Below are positions 1-10,345 of a stretch of DNA of 64,000 bases, in pieces. The stretch lies in the NCBI GenBank assembly GCA_019633425.1, contig WSUB01000091.1, forward strand, positions 1-64,000, in the 5' to 3' direction. The number at the start of each line of letters is the position of its first letter. The stretch's first letter is position 1. Below the pieces are notes generated by a model, which was not told where the DNA came from, did no database searches, and saw nothing but the letters and a program-made list of their open reading frames with translations. Source of the DNA: Tulasnella sp. 424 (lineage: Eukaryota; Basidiomycota; Agaricomycetes; Cantharellales; Tulasnellaceae). Both the position numbers and the translations under genes were made by a program.

Positions 1-116
1 TCAAACAACACCCCCAAAGCGGGAACCTGAGTGTTTTCGTCCAGCATACCTAGACCACAAAATGGCCCAGCGGCCTGCGGCCATTGACCAGGTTCTGGCT
101 CAGAATCTATCCACAC
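1..116 (+). other. Coding-like fragment abutting a truncated gypsy element
   Basis: Frame 2 of the plus strand is open from base 2 to about 186. Its first part reads like protein (..FRPAYLDHKMAQRPAAIDQ..), while from about base 117 the minus strand becomes recognisable integrase. I infer a junction near 117 where another coding sequence, or another mobile element, abuts the broken gypsy element. The fragment is not recognised and it runs off the window. Confidence 0.25.
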
Positions 117-2965
117 CTAGTGTCGATGTTCTGATTGATCCTTTCCGTTTGTCCGTCCGTCTGAGGGTGATAGGCTGTCGAGAATAGTGGTTTGATGCCT
201 AGTCCGTTGTACAGCGCTCTGAGGAATGGGGCGTTGAACTGCGGACCTCGATCCGACACCGTTCGAAGTGGGAGTCCGTGATACTTCCATACGTTTGCAA
301 TGAAGAGTTCCGACGTCTTCTGTGCATCCAACCCTAATTCACGCGTGGCTACGAAATGGGCTTCTTTCGACAATCGATCCACTACAGCAAGAATCGTATC
401 GTTGCCTGACTTGGTAACTGGAAGCTTGGTGATGAAGTCGTACGACACGTCTTGCCACGGACCTTCTGGGACTGGTAATGGTTTCAGGAGCCCTGCTGGT
501 TTTGTGTAGTGCGGTTTGTTGCGTTGGCAAATGTCGCAGGCTTCCACGTATCGATTGACGAACTGTTTCATCGACGGCCAGTAGTATCCTCTTGACAGTA
601 GTTCGAGCGTCTTTGCTTGTCCTGGGTGTCCCGCTATTATCGCATCGTGGTACAGCTGCAACAATGACCTCTTGATTTCTTCGTCATTTGGAACGTACAC
701 CTTGCCTTTGAAGCGGAGTATCCCGTCTTCTCTTGACCAGTCGATCATGTCTTTCTTCACGCTTGCTGGGGCGGAGTCCGGATCGGCGTTCAGATAGGCT
801 AGTACTGCGTTGACCGTTACGTCTTCCTTCAGCTTTCCTTCAATTGTTTCGATTATTTCTTTATCTGATGCTAGTAGTATCGTTTCTTCTTCTTCGTTCG
901 CGTTGACTTCCACAAGCCTTGATGCTGGAAGAAATGTCAGAGGCGGTTCTTCTGCCCCCCCTTCAGGACGATGATCCGGATGACGTGACAGTGCGTCTGG
1001 CTTGCCCGACTTAGCGCCCGGTCGGTACTCTATTTCGAAGTCGTAATCGGCTAGTTCTTGGAGCCACCGGTGTTGTCGGGCGTTCAGCGTTTGCGTCTTC
1101 ATAAACCATTGGAGGTTTCTGTGGTCGGTTTTGATTCTGGTCCTGTGCTTCGCTCCCTTGAGGTAGTGTTGCCAATATTTGAGGGCTCGAACTATCGCTA
1201 GCATCTCCTTGTCATAGACGTCATAGTTTGCCTCCACCGGTGTGAACGACTTGGACATGAACGCATTGGGATGCAGCTTGCCATCTTCTGCCTTCTGTGA
1301 TAGGATCGCTCCATAGGCGTAGTTCGAGGCGTCTGTTTCTAGGGTCGACGGTTTCTCAGGATCGTGGTGTCGCAGTACCGGTGCCGTTGTGAATCGTTCT
1401 TTCAGTGTTTCGAAAGCCTTGGCGCACTCTTTGGACCAGTTCCATTTGACGTCTTTCCTTAGGAGTTTAGTGATTGGGGAAGCGATGCTGGAGAAGTCGT
1501 GAATGAATCGTCTGTAGAAGTTGGCGAAGCCTAAGAATGTTTGGATTTCTTTGACATTGGTGGGCGTGGGCCATTCCTTGATCGCTTCGACCTTGTATTT
1601 ATCCATTGATACACCCTCCTTACTGACCCATAATCCTAAGTACTCTGTTTCTTTCACGAAGAATTTGCATTTCTTGGCGTTGCATCGAAGGTGGTTCTCT
1701 CTGAATCGTTTCAGCACTTCTTTGGTGATTGAGACGTTCTCTTCTCTAGTTTGGGTCGCTGGCATTGTGTCGTCAAGGTAATTGAGGACGGATGAGTCTA
1801 GGAGATCGTGGAGGATATGATTTATGAACCATTGAAATACTGCTGGGGCATTGCAGAGACCGAAAGGCATGACCGTCCATTCAAATAGGCCGAACCGAGT
1901 CTTGAAGGCCGTTTTCCACTCGTCTCCTTTGGCGATACGGATTAGGTGATAGCCGGATCGTAGGTCGAGGTTCGTGAACCATTCCTTTCCTGCTAGTCGT
2001 TCGATTAACTCGGTCGCGAGGGGAATCGGGTAACGGTCAGGGATAGTGATTTCGTTCAGTTTCCGATAGTCGATCACCAATCTTTTCTTCCCATCTTTCT
2101 TTCCGACGAAGAAGCATGCCGCAGCGAGTGGAGAGTTGGAGGGTTTGATGAATCCCTTTTGCGTCATTTCCGTTACCCATTTCTTCATGTCTTCGTTATC
2201 TTCGGCTGATCCTTGATAGAGTCCCGACGGTTTTGGCAGTTCTGCTCCTGGCTTTAATTCGATTTTGCAGTCGAATGGTCGATGCGGTGGGACGGCGTGA
2301 TTGTCTTTGACTTCTTCGAATACGTCTAAGAATTCGTGGAGTTCTTCGGGGACCGCTAATTCGATTGGGATTTCTTCCGGTGCGTGTTCAGATGCGATTT
2401 TTGCTGAGATACTTGTTCCGGCAATAATGGGGCTGACGGGTCTTCGATCTGGTTGCCCATTCATCTTCCCGAACGCATCGTTCGGCGTCTCCAAGCATTT
2501 CTCCAAACAATATACGTCGTCGAATGTGATTCGCCTTGTTCTCCAGTCGATTTGTGGGTTGTGTCGGTATAACCAAGGGGCTCCTAAAATTATCGGGTGC
2601 TTGCCGATGTTGGCAACGTCGAGGGTGACTTCTTCCCTATGTGACCCGATCTGCAGCTCCCCTTGTACTTCTTGGTCTATGATTCCTAATGGGTGCCCGT
2701 CTATGGCGACTGGCCTGAGTGGAACTTCTTTTCTTCTTGTCGGAATGCGATTTTCTTCGACAAATTGTTGGCTGATGAACTCAGAGGTTGCTCCAGAGTC
2801 CATCATGGCGGTGGGGAATGCTGTGACTTGTTCGTTCGTTATCTTCGCAGGTACTATCAGGTGCGTGGTGGGGTGCATATTCATACGATTTTCATAGTTC
2901 ATATTAATCACATGATTGCTACCTAGAAGAGAACGAAGAACGGAGGCACAGGATGGCACAGTCAT
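107..2965 (-). pseudogene. pol: Gypsy pol polyprotein (PR-RT-RH-IN), C-terminally truncated
   Basis: Encodes the enzymes for retrotransposition: an aspartic protease (DSGAT at about residue 57), reverse transcriptase (DLRSGY near 335; YLDD at 397-400), RNase H (TDAS near 546; TDHRN near 615) and integrase with an H-H-C-C zinc finger (H774, H781, C811, C814) and a D844-D906-E942 core. The frame is open for about 950 codons. It ends in foreign sequence straight after QTERINQNID, so the integrase C-terminal domain is lost. The first ATG (2965-2963) overlaps the gag stop by one base (TGATG), and the frames differ. That arrangement suggests coupled stop-and-restart or frameshifting rather than one long ORF. 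All catalytic residues that can be checked are present. Confidence 0.9.
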
Positions 2966-4302
2966 CACGTGCTGGGGAGAAAACCCGGTTGTGCAAGGGG
3001 GCTGAACGGATTGTTAGATTGGAATTGGGGGCTGGTAACTTGACTAGTAAGGGAGTTCATGGGGCTGGGAGTGATAGTTGCAGCGATGGTGGTATCGACG
3101 ATTCCTTGGCGTGGTCTTGGGGGAAGGCCGTGATCGCTTGCTCGATGTCCCGCCAATCCGCAATAGTAACACCTTCCTTCCGCTCGTCGTTTGGCTTTTT
3201 CTTCTGCTGAAGGTGGTCCTCTCCGATTGGCATCGATGTGGATTGGGACCGGTTGAGTATGTCCAAAGGCGTTGGGCACCTGCTGATTTGGGCTTGCTCT
3301 AAACACTTGAGGAGCGGGTTGTGGTGGTTGCGACGGTGGTGCGTAATGAAGGAAGGGATTGGTCGGCTGTCATGGTTGAGGTCGTGGTGGGGGACGATGC
3401 GGATGGTCGCTACTTTGTTCCTGCTTTCTTTCCCAGATTCTTTCGTCTAGACAGATGCTGAGATTGACCAGGGTGTCGAGGTCGGTGGGGATGGGATGGT
3501 AGACCAAGGCGTCTTTGACTTCTTCCTTTAGTCCTCTTCTATAGTAGTGTATGAACGTGCTTTCGTCCCAGTCGATCTCCATGGTGATCTGTCGGAAGTC
3601 GGAGGCGTAATGCGTGGCTGGTCCCTTTTGTCCTTTCGAGATGAGTGCTTCCAGTTCTCTTATTGCTGCTGCTTCCTTATCCGGATCTCCAAACGCTTTT
3701 ACGAACTCTTCTTCAAACACGTCCCATCTCCTAGATTCCCTCTTCTTCTGCCTTCCTAGTATGTCGCGAAGGATTGGACTGGCCCAGGTTTTTGCCGTGT
3801 CGGTTAGATAGGAGATGGCGAACACGATTTTCATTCTTTCGTCTTTGAACTCTTCGTCCTTAACCAGGAAGTATAGTTTGCAACCCTCTATGAATTGGTC
3901 GGCCTGTAGTCCTCGTTTCTTTCCGTCGTATGCTTCGGGCTCTCGTACTTTGATCTTGGGTTTTCAACTGGTTACTCCCATTGCTTCGAACGCTTTTACT
4001 GCCATTTGGATATCGGGGTCGTTTAGATCTGGTGATGGTGCTCGTCGTGGTCCTCGTCTTGGCGGCGTCTTTGGAGATTGAAGGGTGATGTTTCGTATCT
4101 CTTCCGCGACTGATTCAACTGACGCTGCTCTCGAGTTTCGGATCTGCCCGAAGTCCGTGCTGAATGGGAATCTGGGTGCGGGTTGGTGGAATATGGTTGG
4201 CGGCGCTGGTACGGGCATTTCCGGGTTGATAGGGGGTTGCAATGGGAGTGGTTCTTGGATTGGTGGCGGTAATTGCTCTCCTTCTCCTTGGTGTTGGGAC
4301 AT
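2965..4302 (-). pseudogene. gag: Gypsy gag with two in-frame TGA stops
   Basis: One reading frame runs from ATG 4302 (MSQHQGEGEQL) to TGA at 2967-2965, broken only by TGA at 3966-3964 and TGA at 3372-3370. The frame continues without a shift across both. It contains a Pro-rich start, a capsid-like region (3834-3400, with W-rich helices such as TAKTWASPILRDIL) and a zinc knuckle near 3170. The knuckle reads C-x2-C-x4-H-x4-H, with His in place of the usual last Cys. Gag would coat the RNA and form the particle. The two stops make this copy non-functional. Both could derive from CGA or TGG by one transition, but the ancestral codons are not known. Confidence 0.8.
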
Positions 4303-4637
4303 GGTTGTGCAATGATAAACAAGTCAACAGGCAAGATTTGATAAACTTGTTGTAGTTGGATCTCGGTGGGTTGATAGGGTATTACGAGGAGTTTCTTTTC
4401 TTGGTCGACATGGGTTACTTCGAAGATGGTGCTAAGTTTCTTGATTTCAAATTCAAAACGGGTTGAAATGTCGAGAACAAATTGGACGTTGAGTTCTTGC
4501 ACGGTTGCAATGAGGGTGTTGATTCTTGCGAGGGTTCCTGTTCGCTTGATTCTTTGGTGTCGTCGAGGTGTGTGGGTTTCTTGGATTTCTGGGAAAGCTT
4601 CTTCGTAATCGATAAGTTCTGCTTGGTGTTTGGGCAT
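4023..4637 (-). CDS. Extra retrotransposon ORF upstream of gag, conserved in a second copy
   Basis: Starts with ATG 18 bases inside the LTR end and codes for 204 aa. The first ~115 residues match, at protein level, the ORF starting at 63663 in the other copy: shared YEEAFPEI, QRIKRTGTLAR, FEI-K, IPYQP-E-QL and YQILPVD-F-I blocks with many differences between. That pattern suggests selection on the protein. The tail after YQILPVD overlaps gag in another frame and may not be real. A predicted helical, charged protein with no domain I recognise. It may be an N-terminal gag part joined to gag by frameshifting, or a separate accessory protein. Confidence 0.6.
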   Translation of the reverse strand: MPKHQAELIDYEEAFPEIQETHTPRRHQRIKRTGTLARINTLIATVQELNVQFVLDISTRFEFEIKKLSTIFEVTHVDQEKKLLVIPYQPTEIQLQQVYQILPVDLFIIAQPCPNTKEKESNYRHQSKNHSHCNPLSTRKCPYQRRQPYSTNPHPDSHSARTSGRSETREQRQLNQSRKRYETSPFNLQRRRQDEDHDEHHHQI

Positions 4638-4654
4638 ACAAGAAGCGAGTCGCC

Positions 4655-5041
4655 TGTTAGGGAGATTCCGCCTAATGTCAGAGTCGGGACGATGTCGAGG
4701 GGTCAGGCGAGGCGCTTCGAGGTCAATGATCAAGAGTCAAGAGGTAATAGAGATGCTGATACTAGAGGAGTAGTCAAGAGGCGGAATGAGGAACAAACCT
4801 CCTCATTCCGTTGCGTTATTATAGTACAAGAGGTGGAGGTAATGACTAATGACTGTGTAACGACATGAGGCGCTGACTGAGGATACATGAGGCGCCGCGT
4901 AAGCGAATGTAAGACGACGCGTAACCCCACGGGTGGAAGCCGATAGAACTCGATGGAATGTTTGATAAGATAGCAGAACAGATCGTGGTAACGTGGGCGG
5001 AAGGAGCGTGATAAGATAAGATGTGAGGACGGGTCATCACA
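4655..5041 (-). repeat. 5' LTR of the gypsy element
   Basis: On the minus strand it begins TGTGATGACC and ends ..CCCTAACA, about 387 bases. The same start and end are found in the LTR at 63266-63649. It shares an inner inverted motif (GGAATGAGGA..TCCTCATTCC, about 4785-4812) and two copies of a CAGTCAGCGCCTCATGT unit that is present nearly four times in the other LTR. Confidence 0.8.
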
Positions 5042-5834
5042 CCATCATCCTTCAGGGAGGGTGACGCCGGCATCAGGGAGACGTCGAGACCGATTCTCCA
5101 CCTTCGGTCAACGCAGACCATGAAGATAAACCCCTGCGCCCCACTTTGTCTCAGTCAGGATCGTTTGATAGTAGATACTCAAATACCGAAGCAGAAACGT
5201 CTAAATAATTGCTCTGTTTGCTCTGCATGTGTCGATAAGGCACAACCGACGAATGGCCTGATCCTTGAAAACCAAAGACCACATGAGGAAATAGCCACCA
5301 GAAATCTTCGGGGTCGCCAATGATCATTGCAAGTCTAAGAGTAAAGGCCCGACAAGAAAGGGCAATATGTCGAAAACGAAAGGCCAAAGCAAATACTTCT
5401 TGTGGAGAAGCACAGGAGGTACCTGATGCTGACATTTTCGACGACTCCATCCATGACTCCACCTCATCCTTTGATCTTCCACCAGAGAAATAAGATCATT
5501 ATGGGTAATGAGTCAAAAGAACCTCAATCTTATGTAGACACGAAAATCTCTTGTGACTTGCTTGTCAGGATTCGGCGGCTTAAGCTTGCTAAGGACCCGA
5601 ATCGAAAACGCCCACGAACACTGCCGTTCTAACTTGAACTCTTTCCTCGAACCATCCCCTCCCCTCCCAAACTTGTCCACGTCGCTCATGGCGCAGTGCC
5701 TACTTTCCATCAATCCACACCATGCACCATGTCTCCTCTTTCCCAATACTCGGTCATGAGTAGTCTGTCCAGTGCCCCAGTCGGTCCATCTCGATTTACC
5801 TGTACCCAAGTCTCGAGCACCTTCTCAAGTCTCA
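5042..5834. other. Intergenic, no supported gene
   Basis: Only short overlapping ORFs on both strands without domain, paralogue or consistent splice structure. A 42-codon ORF at 5729 (MSPLSQYSVMSSLSS..) could be a 5' exon of the next gene, but no convincing join was found. Confidence 0.4.
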
Positions 5835-6132
5835 ATGACTATGAAGACCTCTGAGCCCTGTGGACGGGTGCAACGACGCCGCATTGAACTGCAGCTACCG
5901 CCAGAATGGGTTAACGACGCCGCCAAGGACAAGGAACCAGCTGGAAGAGACTCTTATGATGTGAGTTCCTGCTGTCGCCACTTTTGGCTCTCTCAACCAA
6001 CTATTGACACGTCATCATAAGCTAGTGACTGATGTCATCAAATAGGGCCCCCGGCTTCCAAGTCGATCGAAGATCAGCGCCACGAAAACTTCAGTCCGAA
6101 GGAAGCCGTCACACGTCCAGCTTCTATTGTAA
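5835..6132 (+). CDS. Small hypothetical protein, two exons
   Basis: Exons 5835-5960 and 6046-6132 join in phase across an 85-base intron with GTGAGT donor, a CTGAT branch-like site and AAATAG acceptor. The product is about 70 aa, rich in Lys/Arg, containing RRRIELQLPPEWVNDAA. Without the intron the frame ends at 6020. No domain is recognised and the start is uncertain: the frame is open further upstream without an ATG. It may be a gene fragment. Confidence 0.3.
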
Positions 6133-6357
6133 AATCGGAAGATAGGATAGTCAAGGCTCTGGACCTCGATCAATGAATAACCCCCACCTTAATAGATTTC
6201 CCTACTCTTACCTTCGGCGAAGCCTTCTTGTCATGTCTACCGTCGTTCGAACGCTCCCTTTAGCATACTACCTGCCAGCATGTTTAATCGTAGCCCACAC
6301 ATAATACACTTTCTGAACTGAACTATTGGCATCGCGATCGCAATATATACCTAGTTC

Positions 6358-6657
6358 TCAACCCGTATTTGTCATCCCTGGGGACCTGAGAATGAACCTC
6401 ATCTGAATGCTGGATGGACCTCCGTTGAATGTCATCCAAGCGGACTCCACCCCGTGCCGACAACCCTGCCTTTTGAGAAGCCTGTCGCCAGTCCCATTTG
6501 AAGGCGTGGTGGACACTAGACCGTTCCCAAAGGTGAGAGATGAAATGCAGGTGGGGTTTTCGGCGTTGGGATGATGTCCAGGGTATGTCAATGTGACGTC
6601 ACAATTAATTGGCGTTTCACTGTTGTTCCCCCAGGGGTGCCAATTTATCATTTGGCC
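6358..6657 (-). CDS. Hypothetical protein, 3' exon
   Basis: The frame ends in TGA at 6358 and is open for about 110 codons. It looks coding: Gly/Asn/Thr-rich, three Cys, and an ending SAWMTFNGGPSSIQMRFIL..GMTNTG. Upstream of EYCSGQMINWHPW is GCTGAC and a pyrimidine-poor AAAG acceptor near 6670, so this is probably the last exon of a gene whose 5' exon lies at about 6690-6850. That exon could not be fixed. The composition suggests a secreted beta-rich protein, but no family is assigned. Confidence 0.35.
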   Translation of the reverse strand, partial: GQMINWHPWGNNSETPINCDVTLTYPGHHPNAENPTCISSLTFGNGLVSTTPSNGTGDRLLKRQGCRHGVESAWMTFNGGPSSIQMRFILRSPGMTNTG

Positions 6658-7162
6658 AGAACAGTATTCCTTTCAATTGGAGTCAGCATTACATAAATGA
6701 GGGTTCGAGCTCGGAAACCTTCTTTGAAGATCAGGGGCTTCTGCCAGTGTATGCGGGCAGGTTAGCAGCCCCACTCGCCTCCGAGATAGGTTCCTTGCCC
6801 CCATCCAGTCCTCCACTTTAAACCCTAATCGCTAGGCATTGTGTCGCCAAGTTAGGACACGGTGCGTACTGACTGTCAAGGTGTCATCAGCACTGCTTCT
6901 CTCCACACTCCTTCCTCAAAGTCAGTTCTCCGCCGCGGTCGATGCTTTCGGGGCGGTGCTCTCGGCGGCGGCTATCTGTTGCAAGGCGTCTACTCTAAAT
7001 TCTTCGGAGTACTCCATTTAAAACGGCTCACATCCATCCGATTCCATCATCCGCAGCTATACTTGACGCTGGCCACTTATTCTACTCTTGCCCGCTGTCC
7101 CCGACGTCGTTGAAGTAAGCCACACGTGCTCACTCTCAGGGTCGTCGTCTGTCATCGGCCTA
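6658..7162. other. Intergenic ahead of the duplicated block
   Basis: Probably contains a missing 5' exon of the gene ending at 6358. No other supported feature. The five-unit duplication starts at about 7163. Confidence 0.3.
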
Positions 7163-8168
7163 GACGCAAGTCACGATGTCATCGCCTTCAGGGCCTCCCG
7201 ACCGAAAATCTTCCATGTATGTACGGCATTAGGTTGCTTCGGTCCGGACCCCCCAAACTTGGCTATCCATTTATATACTGCGTCGCTTGGCATGCCGCAC
7301 CCCAACTGCGGATGAGCGCAAACCTCGACATTCTGCTCTCGTTTGACAATGCGGACGGCGCACAAAAGCACACAATATATTAATAAGCCTCCTCCGCATT
7401 CGTCCTTCACATACCCCTGGCCGCTTCACAAGCAACATGATGCCAAGCCCGTTGTTCAGCCATTTGAGCGCTTGGCATTTTGAAAATTTCTGGCCGTCAC
7501 GAACCCTCTCAGACTTCAAATATTCATTGGACACGGGGCGGGTGCGTGGAAACCACGTTCGTTGGCAACAACGCCGCCGGAACATTTCAATTCGGTAACA
7601 GGACCCTTACCAGACAAGCCGAAAGATTCCGGCGGGAGGCAAAGATTATCTAGGGACCCGTTCTGCTTATCCATATCAACATGACTCAGTTAGTAAACCC
7701 GGGCTTGTTAGTCGAAAAAGCAGACACTGTTTGGCGAGAAACTCGTGGAGTATTTCTATTCCTGAATTTGACTTCAAGATTTAGGGGTGGGGTTTTGGGG
7801 ATGAGTAGTGCGCGAAAACCAACCGGTCTAGATGACAATTGGACTGGTTATGAATGATAAGAATACTTTGTTACCACTGTTCCTGACGTTGTCGAACTAG
7901 ACGCACGGGATCTTCGCAAGGAACCGCGTCATGACTTTCGTGGTCTCTCTCAGTCATTCGTGTTCCATACAGCTTCCCCTTAGCATCTTCCCCGCTCATA
8001 TCTCGCCGCTAATTGGGTCCAAATGCCGATGGGGGGAGTCCTCTTTCTCATATGTATGCGAGACAAAAGGCCAAAAAGGCACCGTAGACTGCATTCCGGT
8101 ACTAGGATACAAAGTTCTAGTTGATCGCGCCTCACAAAGTAGCACCGATCACGGAGTCCGAGCGTGCC

Positions 8169-9588
8169 TTAATTCCCGCAAGTAACCTGATCCGAAAGGA
8201 AAAGGCGCTGAACGAACCCAACGGAAAAGGGAAACACCACCAAAAAGTCAGTCGTTACTCACATAATGAAAGAAATTCGCCCTTTTCACTCACAATTGGA
8301 ACCGTATCCCACCCAAAACGATTACTGAAAGCTCCAAGGTCTCCAGAAATTACGATGGTACTCTCATAATCAGGCATGTATCCGATCTTCGTAGGGGCCG
8401 GTTTGCCGCCCGGGTTGACCCACGTCGGGATAAGTTCGTTATTCGCCTCGAGCGACCTGCCGCCACGACCGGGGGAGGGAGGGGAAAGAGATATATAGAT
8501 GAATCAGGCTCAATTGAGATGAAAGCTAAAGTGACGAGCACGCTAATCCTTACCACACGTTGCTTTCGATATAGTCGTTGTCCGACATAAAATCTGAGTG
8601 TTGAGCGCTTGAGACAGGTGAAGACCCGGTAGGAGCTAGTTTATCCGGCACAACAGAAAGGGTAATGAGCCTGCTGGTCAACGCTCCTAGCGGCGGGGGA
8701 CAATAGTGTGGATACGAGAAATGAACTGACTAGAAGCCGTCCCGCTCATAAGCGCAAAGTTAAAACTGCCGGTGCTGAGAGCCGAGTCGCCCCAATAAGA
8801 AGCAAATCCGACGTTCGAATAATCCGACGGTGAAGCCTTGATATATCGCCAAAAGGGGGAAGAAAAAAAAACGCATTCAGGTTGAAATGCACGGCCCAAG
8901 ACACCCCAAAGGAATCAGACTCACAGGATGAGTCAAAGCACCCGAAAGGAATTCAGGGTTTCTCATCGCCGCGGTGCAATCGGTGGTGATGAAGTAATCG
9001 CCCCAGCCAGTGAAGCCTTTGCTGACGTAGCCCAAAAGGTTACGACCATTCGAGTCGTAGACGGCTATAGCGGACATGCTTCATTTCGATGTCCAAGGGC
9101 TAAGCAGTCAGCGTGAGGTACGAGGCGGGGCAAACACAAAAACGGCGTGTAGCCATCAAAACGACTGACAATGAAGGACTAGCACGGGCTCTATGAGCTG
9201 AGCCCGATTTGGAGCCATCATCTTTGTCGTTCCGATCGACGTCCCCCGCGACAGCAAATCAGTGCTGGACGATACACAACACACCACAAAACTCACATAG
9301 TTTCCTAGGCGCCAAAGGCGGCAAACCGTTCGCGATTCGCATCGCGTTCGTAACCCGCTTCTCGGCGATAGCCTTCTTCACCCCTGCCGAACGTTTTTCG
9401 ACGGGAGTAGATGCGGTCGAACCACCAGCCCAGGGATGGGACAGTGGCAAGTCTTCACGACGAGATACGTCTCCGGCTACTACCGCACGTCGGTCGTCGG
9501 GTTGGTGGTGTTGGGCCGGTGCGGCAAGAACGACAGACGCGGCGAGAGTTGAAAATAAAAAGAGTGACTTGATTAAAGAGTGGACCAT
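8169..9588 (-). CDS. A1: secreted protein, GLPPL-motif family, six exons
   Basis: Exons on the minus strand: 9588-9293, 9078-8925, 8836-8731, 8686-8554, 8456-8294, 8207-8169; 891 bases, 296 aa. Residues 1-22 form a signal peptide (MVHSLIKSLFLFSTLAASVV, then LA|AP). A basic pro-region with four dibasic sites follows, ending in EKRVTNAMRIANGLPPL, a motif I know from many uncharacterised agaricomycete secreted proteins. The body has a VYDSNG..LGYVSK strand pair and ends RLFLSDQVTC. The first intron is odd: the good GTGAGT at 9296 breaks the frame, and only a GT four bases further in keeps it, as in all five copies. Function unknown; an effector or surface protein is possible. Confidence 0.7.
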
Positions 9589-9756
9589 TTTGCTTTAGTT
9601 TTTTCTTTTCTGGTTTGAATGGAATGGTTTGTAACGAGTGGAAGTCCGCGAAAGAAGGCCTTGGTATAGCGGTAGAGAAAGCGAGAAGGAGTGGAAGAGG
9701 GAGATGTCCGGAGATGACGGACTCAGCTGAAGGAGCAACCAAGTGCTCGCCCCCAG

Positions 9757-9765
9757 TATATATAG
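9757..9765 (-). promoter_or_regulatory. TATA box of A1
   Basis: CTATATATA on the minus strand, 169 bases before the ATG. The same box lies about 157-171 bases before A2, A4 and A5, and at the same distance before A3 once the false gap is removed. Conservation of the spacing supports a working promoter. Confidence 0.6.
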
Positions 9766-10193
9766 ACTCGCATTCGTCTCCATGAGCCCTTTCTCGATCC
9801 AGGGGGAGAGGGGTAATGTTCCGGTTCCGAACAAGGCTAGGGCTCTCCGAGCAAACCGAATGTTCCAAACCCCCTGTTTGAAATATCTGTTTGAAATGTG
9901 GCGTTATTCACTGCTATTAACGGCGTTGAAAAGCTTCCGAGCAGGAAGGGGTGGTTAGTAACGTTAGCGCTAATCTCGGTACCTGGCGCATCAATCGCGC
10001 GTACACCGGCTTTGGTGAGTTGCATCATCAAGGATAATCGATCTAAGAGGCTCAATTGCATTTTGGAGCTGGACGGAGAGACTGGCCGGGGCGGGCGACG
10101 TGGTGTAAGCGGAGAGGTCGAGTTGAATGTGGGGACCAAATCGCCAAACCCAAGCCACCTCAGGTCCCCCTCACATATGGTCTCACATTGTCA

Positions 10194-10345
10194 GGTATAT
10201 TCCATCCAGTGTGCCTCCCGAACAAGTGCGGGACGTTGTGGCTTGCTTATATTCCATCCAGTGTAACAAGTGCGGGGACGTTGTGGCTTACTTATATCCC
10301 ATCCATTGTGCCTCCCAAACAAGTGCGGGACGTTGTAGCTTATTT
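10194..10345. repeat. Minisatellite, unit 1
   Basis: About three imperfect copies of a 45-52-base unit beginning TATATTCCATCCAGTGTG and containing CAAGTGCGGGACGTTGTGGC. It lies upstream of the A1 promoter and recurs in units 2 and 3. Confidence 0.7.

Larger units (their letters stand above)
117..5041 (-). mobile_element. Ty3/gypsy LTR retrotransposon, 3' end missing
   Basis: A Tf2-like gypsy element in minus orientation. From its 5' end it has an LTR (5041-4655), an extra ORF (4637-4023), gag (4302-2965) and pol (2965 downwards) in the order protease, reverse transcriptase, RNase H, integrase. Homology stops within integrase at about base 117, so the integrase C-terminus, any chromodomain and the 3' LTR are absent here. 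Only about 17 bases separate the LTR end (..TAACA) from the first ATG, and no TGG-type tRNA primer site is seen there. A related copy in opposite orientation starts at 63266. Confidence 0.9.

Noticed and set aside
2301..2897. 198-aa plus-strand ORF
   Set aside because: Antisense shadow of the gypsy protease region, which has clear domains on the minus strand.
9898..10266. Plus-strand ORFs that recur at 13695 and 16486
   Set aside because: They recur because the DNA is duplicated. The frames differ between copies, part of the sequence is minisatellite, and no protein-level conservation is seen.
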